64,000 bases of DNA from Pachyseris speciosa (lineage: Eukaryota > Cnidaria > Anthozoa > Scleractinia > Pachyseridae), in NCBI GenBank assembly GCA_016490735.1, contig JAEMWC010000389.1, positions 628,501 to 692,500 on the forward strand. Reading direction: 5' to 3'. Under the pieces are notes generated by a model. That model was not told the DNA's origin and ran no database searches. It saw only the letters and a program-made list of their open reading frames with translations. Position 1 is the stretch's first letter. Each line of letters starts with the position of its first letter. A program made the translations under genes and the position numbers. This document shows, piece by piece, positions 36,695-51,100 of the stretch.

Positions 36695-37905
36695 CTTGCC
36701 AATAATCTCGTACCCAGATCTCCTATGGCCAAGCGAAAGGGAGATATGGTAAAGTTCGAATTTGGAGCATACTCAGAGTCAGGCGCGCTTTTCTCAAAGC
36801 TCCCGAAAACGTTTCGGGCCCGAAAAACTATTTTACGTGTATTAGATTCATTACCAGAAACTCGATTTCTAATATTTTCAATAATCTTTCAAGAGAGCAC
36901 GCAAGAAAACTGGGAAATTCATTGAGCTAGTTTGTTCAAAAAGCCAGTACCAGGCGATAAAAAACTGACTTGAAAAATACTTTTCTGGCCCGAAATTGAG
37001 AAACGCACGCCAGGCCCGATATACGGGCCTCACTATAACTACGCATGCTCGTCCTTAATTTGTTTATGCGAGAAAGATAAATGGACTTTGAGAGCGCTTT
37101 TCAATCGGTTTTGCGGTCCATAGGAGAAGAAAGCCAAAAGCTAAAAGAAGCAACTGGCAGGAGGTTGGTTAATTATTCTCCCATCTGGTTGCGGTAAATC
37201 GCTAATTTTAAATCAAGTACTTTCTTCACATTACGATCATCTCGCTGCAAAGAACAAGGAAAAGTCAATTGTAATTGTGGTTTCGCCGCTCAACCCTCTG
37301 ATCGACAATCAAATAAATAAGCTTAACTCAGTGGGAGTGTCTTGTGCAAGGATAAATGTTTGCGGGAGCGAGGCAGATGGTAGTCTTGAAGCCAGGTTTC
37401 ACGCCGATCTATATTTAGAGGCCGGAAAATTCCAGATAATTTTATCCGTCCGGAGGTAGCTGTGAGCAACAGGCAGTGTAGGGAGAGTCTTTTTTGGTCG
37501 ATCAGTTATTATCAGAAAAATGTTGCGACTAAGTTTTAATTTAGGCTTACCAGTTTATCAAAACAACAACAGAACTTCGGAAGTTCGCCTGTGCCTTCGA
37601 CACAAATCTCACACAGTTTCTGAATAATTCGTTTTAATCTCAAAGCTTTACCGCATCGGAAAAAAAATTTCCTCCCAGCTGTCTCGCCTCACACTTGAAA
37701 CTATCGCTTGCGTTTTCCATACTGTCATGTTGAATATTTGCCACGAAAATAAAGCCACAAAAAAGAAACACTAAAAAAGAGCCAATCAGAGCATAGATTA
37801 GTTTTCCAGTAGCCAAGGAGAAATGGCGTACTTTTGAACTTCACCAGATCTCCCTTTCGCTTGGCCGCGTGAGATCTGTTTACGAGATTAGCTTGCCAAT
37901 AAGTG
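36695..37905. repeat. Inverted repeat pair around helicase fragment
   Basis: Sequence around GCCAAGCGAAAGGGAGAT at 36,727-36,752 reappears inverted at 37,840-37,870, with about 60 bp of alignable arm on each side. The segment between contains the RecQ-like fragment, suggesting a mobile unit or rearrangement. Confidence 0.5.
37081..37460 (+). pseudogene. RecQ-like helicase fragment
   Basis: The ATG at 37,081 opens a frame (MDFESAFQSVLRSIGEESQK) that stops at about 37,197. In the shifted frame it continues with LPSGCGKSLIL (Walker A) and then, at about 37,265, VVSPLNPLIDNQINKLNS, the motif Ia region of RecQ-family helicases. Helicase motifs II to VI are absent. A frame change and the missing C-terminal two-thirds mark a dead fragment. 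Confidence 0.6.
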
Positions 37906-38049
37906 TCGGTTGGTATAACCGACGTCCATATCGTATAGACCATGTTTTAAAAAACAACGCATTGTTGGTTGATGATTTTTGGTTCGGTTCCCTGGTTTTT
38001 AACATGTATCCGATTTTTCGGCTTATAAACACAGCTTGCAGACGCACCC

Positions 38050-38515
38050 CGATTAATGCAGACTAAACGATGTTTAAAAGACCGATTTAATGAACACCAC
38101 CGTACCATAGATAACCCTAACACTAAATCTAAACCTATACCACAGTCGCGGAACATTTCCTTTCCTCCCTAACCGCATTGCTAACGACATGCAATTAATC
38201 CCTATTGAGAAAATACTTTCTAACAGAGACTCAGTCCGTAAGGCCAGGGAAGCTTTTTTAATTTCAAAAGGCAGAACAAATGATCCTGAAGGTCTTAACA
38301 TCCGCGAAGAAATATATTAGTTAATCTTTGTTATTAAGTTTATCATTTTTATTCTATTTTATTCTAGTATTTTATTTTACACTATCAATCATTTTAGTTT
38401 TACGTGTTTCCGGTATATTACTACGTATACATAAACAACCCTTCCAATGTAAATTGTCATTGTACCTGAAGAAGGCTGGTTTAGCCAACCGAAATATAGT
38501 ACACAGAATTTAAAA
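38050..38515 (+). mobile_element. Penelope-like element 3' fragment
   Basis: The plus strand encodes the C-terminal end of a Penelope GIY-YIG protein: a degraded RFNEHHRT region, then (frame continuing to about 38,318) DMQLIPIEKILSNRDSVRKA and EAFLISKGRTNDPEGLNIREE before a stop. It belongs to a different Penelope family from the one at 1-4 kb. Confidence 0.7.
38466..38495 (+). ncRNA. Hammerhead-like motif in Penelope 3' tail
   Basis: CTGAAGA is followed by GGCTGGTTTAGCCAACC (stem-forming) and then GAAA, the order seen in Penelope-associated hammerheads. No clear stem III or cleavage triplet can be assigned. Confidence 0.35.
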
Positions 38516-38830
38516 CCATTCTACGTTGTGTCGGCCCTTGCTTTTATATTCTTTATTGATTTTATTACGCCGATCAGATCACCAGTTTGATCCAACGTAT
38601 ACCAGCAGGATTATTGTCCACCGTTGCTTGCATGAACATTTGATATTCCTTGTACTGTCGGCCGATGGTGTCATGATGAGTTCTTCGCTGCCGGCAATTT
38701 TCCTATGGCAGATTGGACCTGTTGTCGATGGCTTGGTTGTTTATAAATATCTTAATTGTTGCATCGATTAGGTTTGTTGGGTAGCGCAGTTGTGCGGAGG
38801 TGGTCTTAAGAGACTCACATTCGTTGGTAA

Positions 38831-39149
38831 ATGCTTCTCACGTTGACGACGTTTTTAAAATTTATTTTTATAATTTTCTTTCATTTTCTTTTCACATCTT
38901 CTTCCTCACTCGTACCCTCTGACACAGCATCCTCGACTATGGAAATTGTGAACCAGACGATCTCCGTCAATGCAAGCGACATTCAAGTCATGGCCACAGT
39001 GATGGTAAATGCCACCACAGTTAGAGACAGAGTTACCACAGTCACCACAGTTACCACAGAGGCGGTCAATGAGACTTTGTCAACCTCAACGGTGGTCCCT
39101 CTGCCGTCCAACTGCTATCAAGTGTGCTTGTGTAACAGTTCCGTAATGG
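38831..39149 (+). CDS. IPT/TIG gene, exon 1: signal peptide and Ser/Thr module
   Basis: The ATG at 38,831 starts MLLTLTTFLKFIFIIFFHFLF, a strong signal peptide. A Thr/Val-rich, N-glycosylatable stretch follows, ending in SNCYQVCLCNSSVMG. Donor G|GTGAGT, phase 1. Confidence 0.75.
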
Positions 39150-42100
39150 GTGAGTGTTGTTCTGTGAATTGATCGGGCAGAGACAAAATTGAACTTTACC
39201 TGTCAAGTTAGAACTCTTTAAAATAAATGATTTAGGAGTAAAAATTCCTTTAAAAAGGCGAGCAAATGAGTGTTGTTTGCAAGCTACTGCTGCCACTTTT
39301 AGACTTAATCGACTTTTGGACGTTTAATACTTGCGAGCAGTCCCTTTGCTTTGTGAGCTAGCTAATGTCACGATCAAGCAAAGCTTAGGGTGCTTTCGAT
39401 TGGGCCGGAAATCTGGATTTAGATCTTAAAATCCAGATGTTCTGACTTCCAATCGAACATAAGATCTGACAACGGATTTCCTCGCGAATTTTGTTAATTG
39501 AAATCCAGTTAAGAAATCCGTTTTCAGATCTTGTGTTCGATTGGAAATCTGAAGATCTCGATTTTAAGATACAAATCCAGATTTCCCAATCCAACGCAGT
39601 ATTTGTGCCTTTTCTGATATAGTTCTCTCGAAACATAGCATGCTCCCCTCTATCAAGGACTCATTGCACAAACGGGTACTATATCTGGAAAGGAACGAGA
39701 GTCAGTGCACTACAATAACATTCCAGTGTATGTGTTAAAAGGCAACAGAAAATACATATTCAAAAGGTCAATCACATCCATGCAGGTGGCAGATCATACC
39801 CATAAGCAAACTGAACCTTTAAGGTTTCGACATTTTTCTAGCCTCTTCCAGGCTCTACATCATACATTATTTACCCTCGGATTTTAGAGTAGCTTGTGCA
39901 GCTAATATCTCCGAGCATTTAATCATCAGATGAGAGATAGACCACCACACCGGGAACTACGTCCCCTACTCTTTTCGAACAGTGTGTGGGTTCTTTTACG
40001 TCCCACAGAATCAATTGTGAAGAGTTGTGAGACGGGGCCTACGGTTTATCGTCCTTATCCGAGAAGACCAGAAAGTCTAACCATTTGCAGATGTTATTAC
40101 AAAGGCAGCAGTTTCTCCTCAATTATTTAAAGACCCTGAGTGTTGGTCCGACCGGGGTTTGAACCACCGACCTCCCGCACGCTAGTCCGGTGCTCTACCA
40201 CTGAGCTAACCGGTCGGCGGTAATAACCGGCGGTAATAAAGTTGGGGCCATCCAAGACTGAGCGAAACACGAACAACGAGGGAAGAAAGAGGGAAGAAAT
40301 CGCGCGGTGACGCCCCAAATATCTGAGAACCTGGAACAGGTTAATATTTTTTCGTTCTGCCTTCATTACTTTTACCTTTCTGCTTCTTTTGAATCTTGCA
40401 GCAAGTCATACAGTCTCAATGGCTTACAATATGTCAGAACAAGCGACATACACCATGAATATGACAAGCAACTTCAATATGACCCCGACGTCATGGAATA
40501 CAGTGACGTCGTCGACACTCAACCTCAATTTAACCCCGTCTCCCTCCAGCGTTAACATGTCATATACGGCGACTGCAAATGCCACAACTATGAGCTACAA
40601 CTCTTCTGTATGGACTACGCCGAGTGCATCGCCGGTTGAGTGCAGTAGAAATAATTGCTGGATAGAGGTGAAGTGCAGAACACGTAAGTAACGCTTTTTA
40701 ACCGGTTCTCAATTCAGTGTTGAAAGTAGTTGCGCTTTCGTTTCTATTAGTTCGCTTGCTAATGAGTAGCTGATACCAAAACAAACCGTGACTTCCTCGC
40801 ACTTCCATGTATTGTTTTCTTCGGCCTAATAATCCTACATAAAGATGCCATTCGCTTCGAGCTTCTTACTGGGCCACTGTGTTCTTTAACGGTTGTTGGT
40901 GTTGTTGTTGCTGGAGTTGGATAATTTTCTTCTGGCTTTAAGAAAATCGTTTCAATCAAAATTTTAAACTGAAATAGATAAATACCACAGAACATGATAT
41001 GATACGGCTAAATGCTCAAGCACTGTTGCGAGAAATAACAAAAACTAACAATAATGCATGGTGAGAGAATCACACGAACAGGGCATGTCAGTATTTCAGT
41101 AAAATATGTTCTGCGAGACTCGTACAGCAAGTTCTTGACAACATTTTTTATTCCTTATCAGATGCTCCGAGCATGTCAATGACCCGTTATGTTGCACCTA
41201 CTACCTCTGTAGCGCCAACCCAACCAACCGCGTGCCAAGGAGTAAAAGACTGTAATGGTAGGTTTCCTAATATTAGCTGAATGGTCTGATCTTTTTTCAG
41301 CTCGTTTCCATTCGTCTTGTCTTGTCTTGTCTTGCGGACTGAACGACGCACCGCTTAACCTGATTGCCTGATTGACTAGCTCATCGACGGACTGACTGGC
41401 TATTTAAATGGCTGACCGAATGACTGACTGTCTTACTGATCGACTGCCTCACTGAATGACTGACTGCCTGACTGATGGAAGGACGGACGAAAAGAAATGA
41501 CCATGCTTACTTGATCTACAGATCTCGTTATAAGCAGTGATTAAATGCAAGTAGACCGATACCTCCCTTTGGAGAGGAAGGCAAAATTGAGACATACCAC
41601 TATAACAACTTCTGCCTTACTGACTGCTTCATCTTAGCCTTCCGTTCAACGTTTTCTGAATTTGTACTTCTGTTTGCTTTAAACCAAAAGGTGACTGTAA
41701 TGGAATCGCATACGAAGATTGTGGTGTCTGTATTGAGGTAAAATAACGGTCTGTTTTATGAAACTATGAATTCAAGAAGTTCATATCTACCGTAAAAACT
41801 TTATTAATCCCCCTCTCTAATACCCCCGATTGGAAGTCGGTTTTTTGGTAATAAGCACCCTTCTCCAATAACCCTCCCCCCCCCCCCACCTCTCCTTTGG
41901 GGCATCCGTTTTGTAATTTGTCCCTCCTATTCCCTCTTACGAAATCCACTTCACGCTCCCAGCTGGTTTGTTTTTAAACAAATATACACTCCGGACACAT
42001 TATACAGTTTCACTGCGGCTGTTTGAGTTTTGTACAAAAACTGTTGTAAGACGAAAACGACGTGTTTAAGATTTGAAATTAGCCTCCCTCTCTATTAAGC

Positions 42101-45100
42101 TTCCCCCCCCCCCCACTCTCCCTAATAACCCCCTTTAAATGAGGCCTAAAATAATTAAATAAACCCCCGGGGGGCTTCATAGAGCTTTTACGTTATGTCA
42201 TTTTCCCCTACAATCGGAGAGACTTCTTTTTTTAATCCCAGATCCCGAGGTTGTCAGGATTCTAAAAATGTATGGTGCGAATAATTTCCACAGGAGATTC
42301 GAACCGCTCTTACTACCAAATTGCTGCAAGCAATGCCTAACAAGACTGAAATTCTTTAAAATTCAGAATTCTACGTTACGTCGAAATGTCTACAGTGCTC
42401 CTCTGATAAGTCATGTGGACTCATTTGCGCTGTTTGATACATTTTCTCAAGGGAAATACAGGTATCTCGTCACTCCGAGATTGCGAAAATGAATGCAATG
42501 GTACTGCTGTGAATGCCACATGTGGAGTGTGCTTGCGGCCAGGAGACACCAATCCATTGCTGGATTGTAATAATATTTGCAAAGGCGATGCAAGAAACGA
42601 TAGTTGTGGAAAATGCACTGGCGGTAACACAGGATTGACTGCGAATTATCTCAAGGATGCTTGTGGTATGTTCATTTACTCTGATTTAAAAAATTTCGCG
42701 GCTGAGCATTCTCATGCCGGGAGCCCAATTTAAGGATCCTTGGCGCAATCAAAACGAATCGCGGGCGTTATAGGGGAAGCATATCCTAAAAGAAGCCAAT
42801 AGCTGCGACAGATTCTATGCAAACTGACCGCTTTTTATTGCCACAATTTGAAGAAAGAGACCACTTAAGCACCAGATGATTTAACGACTTATAGTTGTCA
42901 AGAACTACTGATTCCACGTGAGGGGCGAGACTAACATTTTCTTTTCCACAGATATGAAAGTAGTATAGTACATGGGTGATCAAGCACATTTTTCACAACA
43001 CATTTTTCAATTTTGTGTCGTAAAATTTTAACAGCACATTTTCCATAAAATGTGTTGGTTTTTGAAAAAACTAGCACACTTTTTGTCAAGGTCACCAAAA
43101 TTCCCAAGGTCAAGGTCAAGGTTAAATTTTCCAAGTCTAAAATTAGGATGATGAATGAATGAAAGAATTGAGTAGTATCCGTCTAGAAACGGCTGATTTC
43201 AATATTCTAAGCGATAATTAGTATATTTGAGCAGTATCCGTCGAGAAAACATCTAATTTCAATATTCTAAGCGATTATTAGTATTCAGGTAGAACAGCAT
43301 TTTCAAAGGTCAACTTTTTTCTTTTTAAGTACTTTATGATATAAAAAACACTTAAAGAAATGTCGCTTTAGGTTATTATGGAGAATGAAGAAAGAAATCT
43401 CCGGGCCTTGGAAAAGCCCTCTCAAATCAGGTCAGGTAGCCAGATGGTAAATGGCCTAAGTCAGAAAAATATTGGATCAGGTAGCCAGATGGTAAATGAT
43501 CCGAGTCAAAAAATTATATATCCTAATAGTATAGACATGGAAAATAGAAATAGTATTTTCAAAGAATTATTGAAAAGATTAGGCCGTATGGATGTTGGCG
43601 AGATGAGGCGATTAGTTAGTCTCGCTGATAACATCAAAAAGCAGAAGCCAATTCCAGCACCTCGCAAGAATGTGAAGCAGATGGTTAAAGATTATGAAGA
43701 CAACATAATTCTTCCACTACCACAATTTAGAGATAGACCAGTACCAGCACCAAGAACTAAAAAACTAGCCCCAATACCAGAACCAAGGACTAAGATAGAG
43801 CAAACAGATAAAGCTCTCAAAGGATACACCAAATCATTTCAAATAGATATCAAAAATTACAAAGACCCGCTATTACAACTGCAAAACACAAGAAAGGCTG
43901 TAGCGTACCGTCTTGTAAGTTTACTAAAATCAATGAAAGGACTGAAATTCGTTGAAACACTAAAGGTAACATTCAGAAAAATGTCTGATGGTGAAATAAT
44001 ACATAAAACAGCCTTTTTCAACAGTCCACCTCAAACAATTATAAATAATCTCCAGATCAGTGAATCACTTCAAGCGTCAAAACAAAATATATTAAATAAG
44101 ATTGCAGTTTGGATTTCAGAAGGATCTGGCTGGGTTGTGGAATCAGTCGACAAGCATTTTCTAAATGTTGTAATATATCAGCCAATGAAAGGCTCATCAT
44201 ATATTAAACTACCCCAGAATTAATGAATGCAATGAAGGGATTGATTAACATAAAGAATGATGACAATGAATGTTTCAGATGGTGTCATATCAGGCACTTG
44301 AATCCACAAGAGAAGAACCCTCAGAGAATAAAAAAATCTGATAGACAACATATTAATACGTTAGATTATTCGGGGTTGAATTTCCAGTCACAACTAAACA
44401 GTATAATAAGATAGAAAAACAAAATGAGATCAACATCAATGTATTTGGTTATGAAAACAAACAACCATATCCAATTTACGTTTCAAAAGAAAAGTATGAA
44501 GACTGTTTGAATCTTCTATTGATTACAGAAAATGAAAACAAACACTACGTTTTAATCAAAGATTTCAACAGATTCATGCGCAACAAAACAAAGCATAATG
44601 AAAGAAAACACTTTTGCATGCACTGTCTACAATGTTTCAGCTCAGAAAGAGTCTTGAATGATCATGTGGACAACTGCATACTGGTTAATGGCACACAAGC
44701 AATAAAGATGCCAAACAAAGACAATAATATTCTAAAATTCATCAACTTCCATAAACAACAGCAAGTACCATTTGTGATCTATGCTGATTTTGAGGCTTTA
44801 ACTGAGAAAATACACGGTTGCCAACCCAACAATGATAAATCATACACTGAAGCCTATCAGAAGCATACTGATTGTGGATATGGTTACAAGGTTGTTTGTT
44901 GTTATGATGATAAATACAGCAAGCCAATACAAATATACAGGGGTGAAAAGGCTGTATACAAATTCATGGAAGCTATGTTGGAGGAAGTTAAATATTGCAA
45001 GAAGATTGCAAAAAAAGAATTCAACAAACCATTGAAAATGACTAAAGATGATGAAAAGAAATTCCGAAAAGCTAAAGTTTGTCACATCTGTGATAAAAAA

Positions 45101-48100
45101 TACACTGACAAAGATATTCGAGTACGAGATCACTGTCATATTACTGGCCAGTATAGAGGATCAGCTCATCAAGAATGTAACCTGAAACTTAGAGTTAACC
45201 CAGAAGAAATAAAGATACCTGTTATATTCCACAATCTGAGAGGTTACGACAGTCATTTTATTATGCAGGAGATTGGAGCCATAGTTAAGAAGCACACTTA
45301 CAAAAATAAGAAAGGTGAAGACAGTCAAATGACAATCAATGCTATCCCCAATAATATGGAGAAGTATATGGCTTTCATGCTTGGTAACCACTTGAACTTC
45401 ATTGACAGTTTCCAGTTCATGAGCTCTAGTTTGGAAAAACTTGTAGGCAATCTACCAAAAGAAGCCTTAAAATTCACCTCACAAGAGTTCAAGGGAAAGG
45501 ATCTTAATCTGATAGCACAGAAAGGTGTTTATCCATACGACTACATGGACAGTTTCGACAAATTCAATCAGAAGTTACCCTCAAAAGAAGAATTCTATAG
45601 CATACTGAGTGATACGCATATATCAGATGAAGACTATACACATGCTCAGACAGTGTGGGAAACATTCTCTTTGAAAAACATGGGCGAGTATCATGATCTG
45701 TACCTTAAAACAGATGTACTCCTGTTGGCTGATGTATTTGAGAACTTCAGAAGAACATGTCTCGAGTACTATAAACTGGATCCGTGTCACTACTTCACAT
45801 CTCCTGGTTTGTCATGGGATGCTATGCTGAAGATGACTGATATCAAACTGGAATTGATGACTGACATTGATATGTTCCAGTTCATTGAAAAGGGTATGAG
45901 AGGTGGTATCAGCTATATTGCCAATCGTTACGGTAAAGCTAATAATAAATACATGAAGAAGTATGATGAGAAGGCGCCCTCAAAGTACATCATGTATCTT
46001 GATGCAAACAATCTATACGGTTGGGCAATGAGTCAATACCTTCCAACAGGCGGATTCAGATGGATGACTGAGAATAAAATGAATAATCTCAACCTGGCTA
46101 AATACAAAGAAGACAGCAATAAGGGTTTGATTCTGGAAGTTGATCTGGAATACCCCCAGGAGTTGCATGATCTGCATAATGATTACCCGCTTGGACCAGA
46201 GAAGGTGAAAGTAACTGGAGACATGCTTTCAGATTACTGTAAAGACATAGCAGAGAAATACAATATATCGACTGGTTTGGTACATAAACTGATGCCAACA
46301 TTAAGCAACAAAGAGAAGTATGTTCTGCATTACAGGAACCTCCAATTATACACAGACTTGGGTTTGAAGGTAACAAAAATCCACAGAGTGCTAGAGTTCA
46401 AACAATCACCTTGGCTGAGACAGTACATTGATTTCAATACACAGAAAAGAACTAATGCCAAGAATGCTTTTGAGAAAGATTTCTTCAAGTTGATGAATAA
46501 CTCAGTATTCGGCAAAACTATGGAAAATCTCAGAAAGAGAGTAGATGTCAGATTGGTGACTGATGAGAAGAAGCTATTGAAATTAGCCAGTAAACCAACT
46601 TATGTTAGCAGTAAGATATTCAATGAAAATCTGGTAGCAGTGCATAAGATCAAAGAAACACTAACTCTAAACAGGCCGGCATATGTAGGAATGTGTATTC
46701 TGGATCTTAGTAAGACACTTATGTATGATTTCCATTACAACTACATTAAACAAAAGTATGGTAATAAGGCTAAGCTGCTCTTCACTGACACAGACAGTTT
46801 GACATATGAAATTGAAGCAGAAGATGTCTATAGGGATTTCTGGAATGATAAAGATAAATTCGATAACAGTGACTATCCTGAAAGCTCGCCATTCTCCGAT
46901 AAGACCAATAAGAAAGTAATTGGCAAAATGAAAGATGAAGCTGCTGGAGTCCCAATATGTGAATTCGTAGGGCTGAGATCAAAGATGTATAGCTATATTA
47001 AAGATGATCAGAAAGGAGGAAAAACAGCAAAAGGAATCAAAAAGAACACAATCAAAAATGAAATCAAGCATGAAAATTATAAAGACACTCTATTCAATGA
47101 TAAACAAATGTATCATAAAATGAAAACAATCAGAAGTGAAAATCATCAATTAGGAAGCTATGAAATCAACAAAGTATCACTCAGCTGCTTCGATGACAAA
47201 AGATATTTATCAAAAGACGGAATCAACAGTTATGCTTATGGCCATCACAAAATAAATAGTCAGGAATAAAAATATTCTTGGCTACCAAAATAGCAAAATA
47301 CAGTATAATACTGACCTCTCTGTCATATATAGGTTAGATAAAAATCACTTTTTTCCTATACGTGATAAATACGATTTGTGTTCTTCCATGTGTTTGGTTA
47401 TTTCATAAATCAAATCTTCAAAACAATTGCTCATGATGTATCTGCACTTGTTTTTTTCATACATTTGCTTCATACCTTTTTGTTTATCAGTCATTTGGTA
47501 TACACCAGTTGGACTTTTGAATTCAAGACATAGAGCATTGTATTCTTTTGTTGGATTCATTAACATTAAATCACATTGTCCAGCCATATATCCTTTGTTG
47601 TAACTTTGATTCTCATGTTTGAGCTTATTTGATTTTCACCTAATCCAGCTATCATTAATGCGTCTTCATATTTCTTTCTGATGAATGATACAATCTTACA
47701 GTGCAAATCATTTTCATTTTCAATCAATATCATATTATTGTTTCTGTCATTGAACTGTTTTGATATATTCGTTTTCTGACTAATGGTAAAACCTTTTTAG
47801 TGACCCAATGTTTAATTTCTTTAGCTTCTTGTTTTTTGGATGAGAATAAAAGTGAATGAAATCCTGTTTCATTTATAAAAAAACATTTGAAAGTTTTTCG
47901 ATTGCATCAGCGAAAATTGACTTTGTTTTGGAATTTATGGACAGTTTGAAGTCCAATAAGATTTTATCTTCAGAATCAACATGATCTCTGATTGCTCTTT
48001 GCGGATTTTTATAGTTGAGAATAATGGCTATGTCTCTACCTCTGAACCATATTTCGTTTTTATCATCGAGATAACAATCTATTGAAACGTCTAATTCTTT

Positions 48101-51100
48101 ATTATCGTAGGAATATTTTTGCATCTACATATATGTTAGATAATTTTCTTTAAATCCTTGAACGGTATCCAACTGTTGAAGTCATCACTATATCCCTTCC
48201 ACTTCACCAAAGCTTGTTTCTTCTTGTAATCTCTGCGAATGACTTTATCAATACGGAATACATCCTGTTTAGCCTTTAATAACTCAGGTTCATAAAAACT
48301 CCCTTCAATTTCTTCATCGTTGTGATCTTTTAGTTTGTAAGTGATTGGATTAGTGTATTGGATCTTATCAACTGTAAACACTTCTTCTGTCCAATTTGGT
48401 GTATAGCCCTTGTCGAACACATTCCGTTTATACTTGGATATTCGGACCTTATCACCTATTTTAAATTTTGGTTTCTGTTTTAATGGCTCCATATCACCAT
48501 ACAAATTGAAGTAAACAGTTCCTTCATTCCTCTTATCAGATGCTTCAACGGGTGTCATCTTTGTGCTTGAATGTTTGGTATTATATACTGTTTCACTAAT
48601 TTTGGTAACATGTCTAAATACTGTGTATTACCTTGAACAGTGAACTGTTTCCACATTTTGGATTTAATTGTCCTATTCCATCTTTCAACTACTGATGATT
48701 TCTCTTCATTCTCAGTTGAGTACATCTGTACACTATGTTTCTCTAGCAAGTCCTTCAAGTGTTTGTTGTAAAACTCTTTTCCCTTGTCGACCCATAAATA
48801 CTGTGGTTTTCTGCCTTCCTTGAATATTGATTTGAATGCTTCAGTGACAGATTCACCTTTCTTATCCTTCAATGGGACAATCCAACCATATTTGCTGAAG
48901 ACATCAATAACCATAAGAAGATATCGATAACCTTTATTCCATTTACTGAACTGTTGCATTTCAACTAGATCACTTGCCCATATTTCATCAATTTTATTTA
49001 CAATCACACGCCGCCGAGTGAAATTTCGTTTTATGGGTGCATGTAATTCATCAGCTAGTTTTTCTTGCCAGTTTTCTTCACTCGACGGCTTTTTCCGTTT
49101 TTTGAAACACCAAGACCAAGTTTCTGTTTTTTGTCGATTAAGAATCTAGCTGTTTGACCCCATTTTGGCATCTCACCATATGGTATTTGATCTAGTGACT
49201 CGACCATTGTTCTATCACATTCACCTTTATTCTTTCCCATATCATAACAAATATCATGGTAAGCTGCTATTTCATCCACTTTGTTATAAGGTTGTACATT
49301 CCATTTCAAGACCTCACCTGTATTTTTATCATACTCTAACTGTTTATCGAGGGGATTATAAGGTCCCATGTATTTATACTTTCCGGGTGTCCATCCACTT
49401 TTCGGTTTAGGAAGCTTGCCAATAACCTTATGAATGTCAATAGCACCACCATAATCTAATCCTTTAATATCTGTTTTGTAACGAATATTTGGTCTCACTT
49501 TTGTTGAGAGTTGTTTCAAAGCTTCTGACCCAACCTTTGTGATTGCAGGCTTTGCGAGGGAAAGTCCTTTGTCAATTAATTTCTTTTGCAGCTTTGGATT
49601 TCTCATTGCTTCTGAAGCATAATATCTCCCCATTTCAACACCTTTCTTTGCTAAATAAGGGACTCCATGTTCTAAGAATCCTGTTAGCGCCATATCTGCG
49701 GCTGAATCTAGTATGCCCGCCCCTTCAGACGGGCTATTCAGTTTCCCCGATTTCTGACAAATTTAGTCTTTGTGATTCCACATTCAGCACAAGTACATTT
49801 CATAACAGTTCGACCATTTTTGGTCTTCTGATATCTTTCACTTCCTGGTACACATTCAGTGACTTTCTTCTGTTTAACACAATATGATTTTACCATTATA
49901 CATATTGGTTAGATATTTTCTTTGTCTAGTAGTTAAATCGACATACATTTCCACTAAGTTTGTCATAGAATACTGTTATATTATCCAAAGTGCATTTGAT
50001 TACAACTCGCAAACCAATCAATCTATTGACAACTATTATAACAAATATATTAACATCATCAATTATTTCGAATTCTATCATACTTTTATGTTAGATAGAA
50101 ATTTATTAAATCTTTTATCATCAAATAATATTGTTAATATCATAGTACCTTCCTGACGTTCTAAAAGGTAGTACAAACACCATTGTTTACTCAATAACGG
50201 ATCTCTAATACGCATTGATTCATTGAAACAATTCTTTTTCTCCATTTGAGCAGGTATCTCCTGTCCTGATGGATCAAAGTATTCTTTCTCATTATAGCAC
50301 GCGTAATATTTGCCGACTTTTATTATCCCACTGTTTTTGTTTAACTTAACAGACATACATATACATTACATATTTTTGAAATAATTGATTATGAATCTGT
50401 GATTGACTCTTGTGTCTGTGGGATTGAATTTTGCATTATGAATGACTTTCAATATGGGGGTCCCTTTCTGTCTTTCCAATAAATAGTACAAACACCAATA
50501 TCCACACAAGACTGAATCTCTTTCTTGTATCTCATCTCCAGAGTATTCAAGTTGTTTTCCACTTGTAGCCATGTATTTCTGTACTTCTGTTGGCATCATC
50601 AAACCAAATGAGTCAAAGTATTCACAGTATCTATCACCAATTCGATAACATACCCAGTGAGTACCAGGTCCAATCTTACTGTCGAGATTGACTATCCCAC
50701 ATTCATTCTTTTTTATTTGTCTAGGAAGATTGTCTCTTGAAAATACTCCTCTAAAATGTTTTATTCCAAGTTGTTTAACCCAATTGATTAAATTAAAGTT
50801 GGATAAGGGTTTGTTTACAAAATGGTTCCTAGTATGGGGATTGAATTGAATGGACTGTTTTTGCCCAGTAGAAGTCCTTTTCCTTTGTTTTTTTTTTCAT
50901 TCCATGCCTATTGGGTTATTCCATGTACCAAAAACAGGAGGGATTGCCATGGAATCATAGCATGTTTCCCACCTTTCTTTCTGGGTACAATGGAATCTGG
51001 AACATGAACAGGTATTGACCGTCTTGGACGGCTGCTTTCAACATGCAAACCTTTTCCAGTTAATTTTCTGATTGCTTCTATAGCCAAAGGAATTCCAATA

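Noticed and set aside
44223..44414. Separate 63-codon gene with TAATG overlap
   Set aside because: Its sequence is the expected middle of the polymerase N-terminal region in a shifted frame, not an independent gene.
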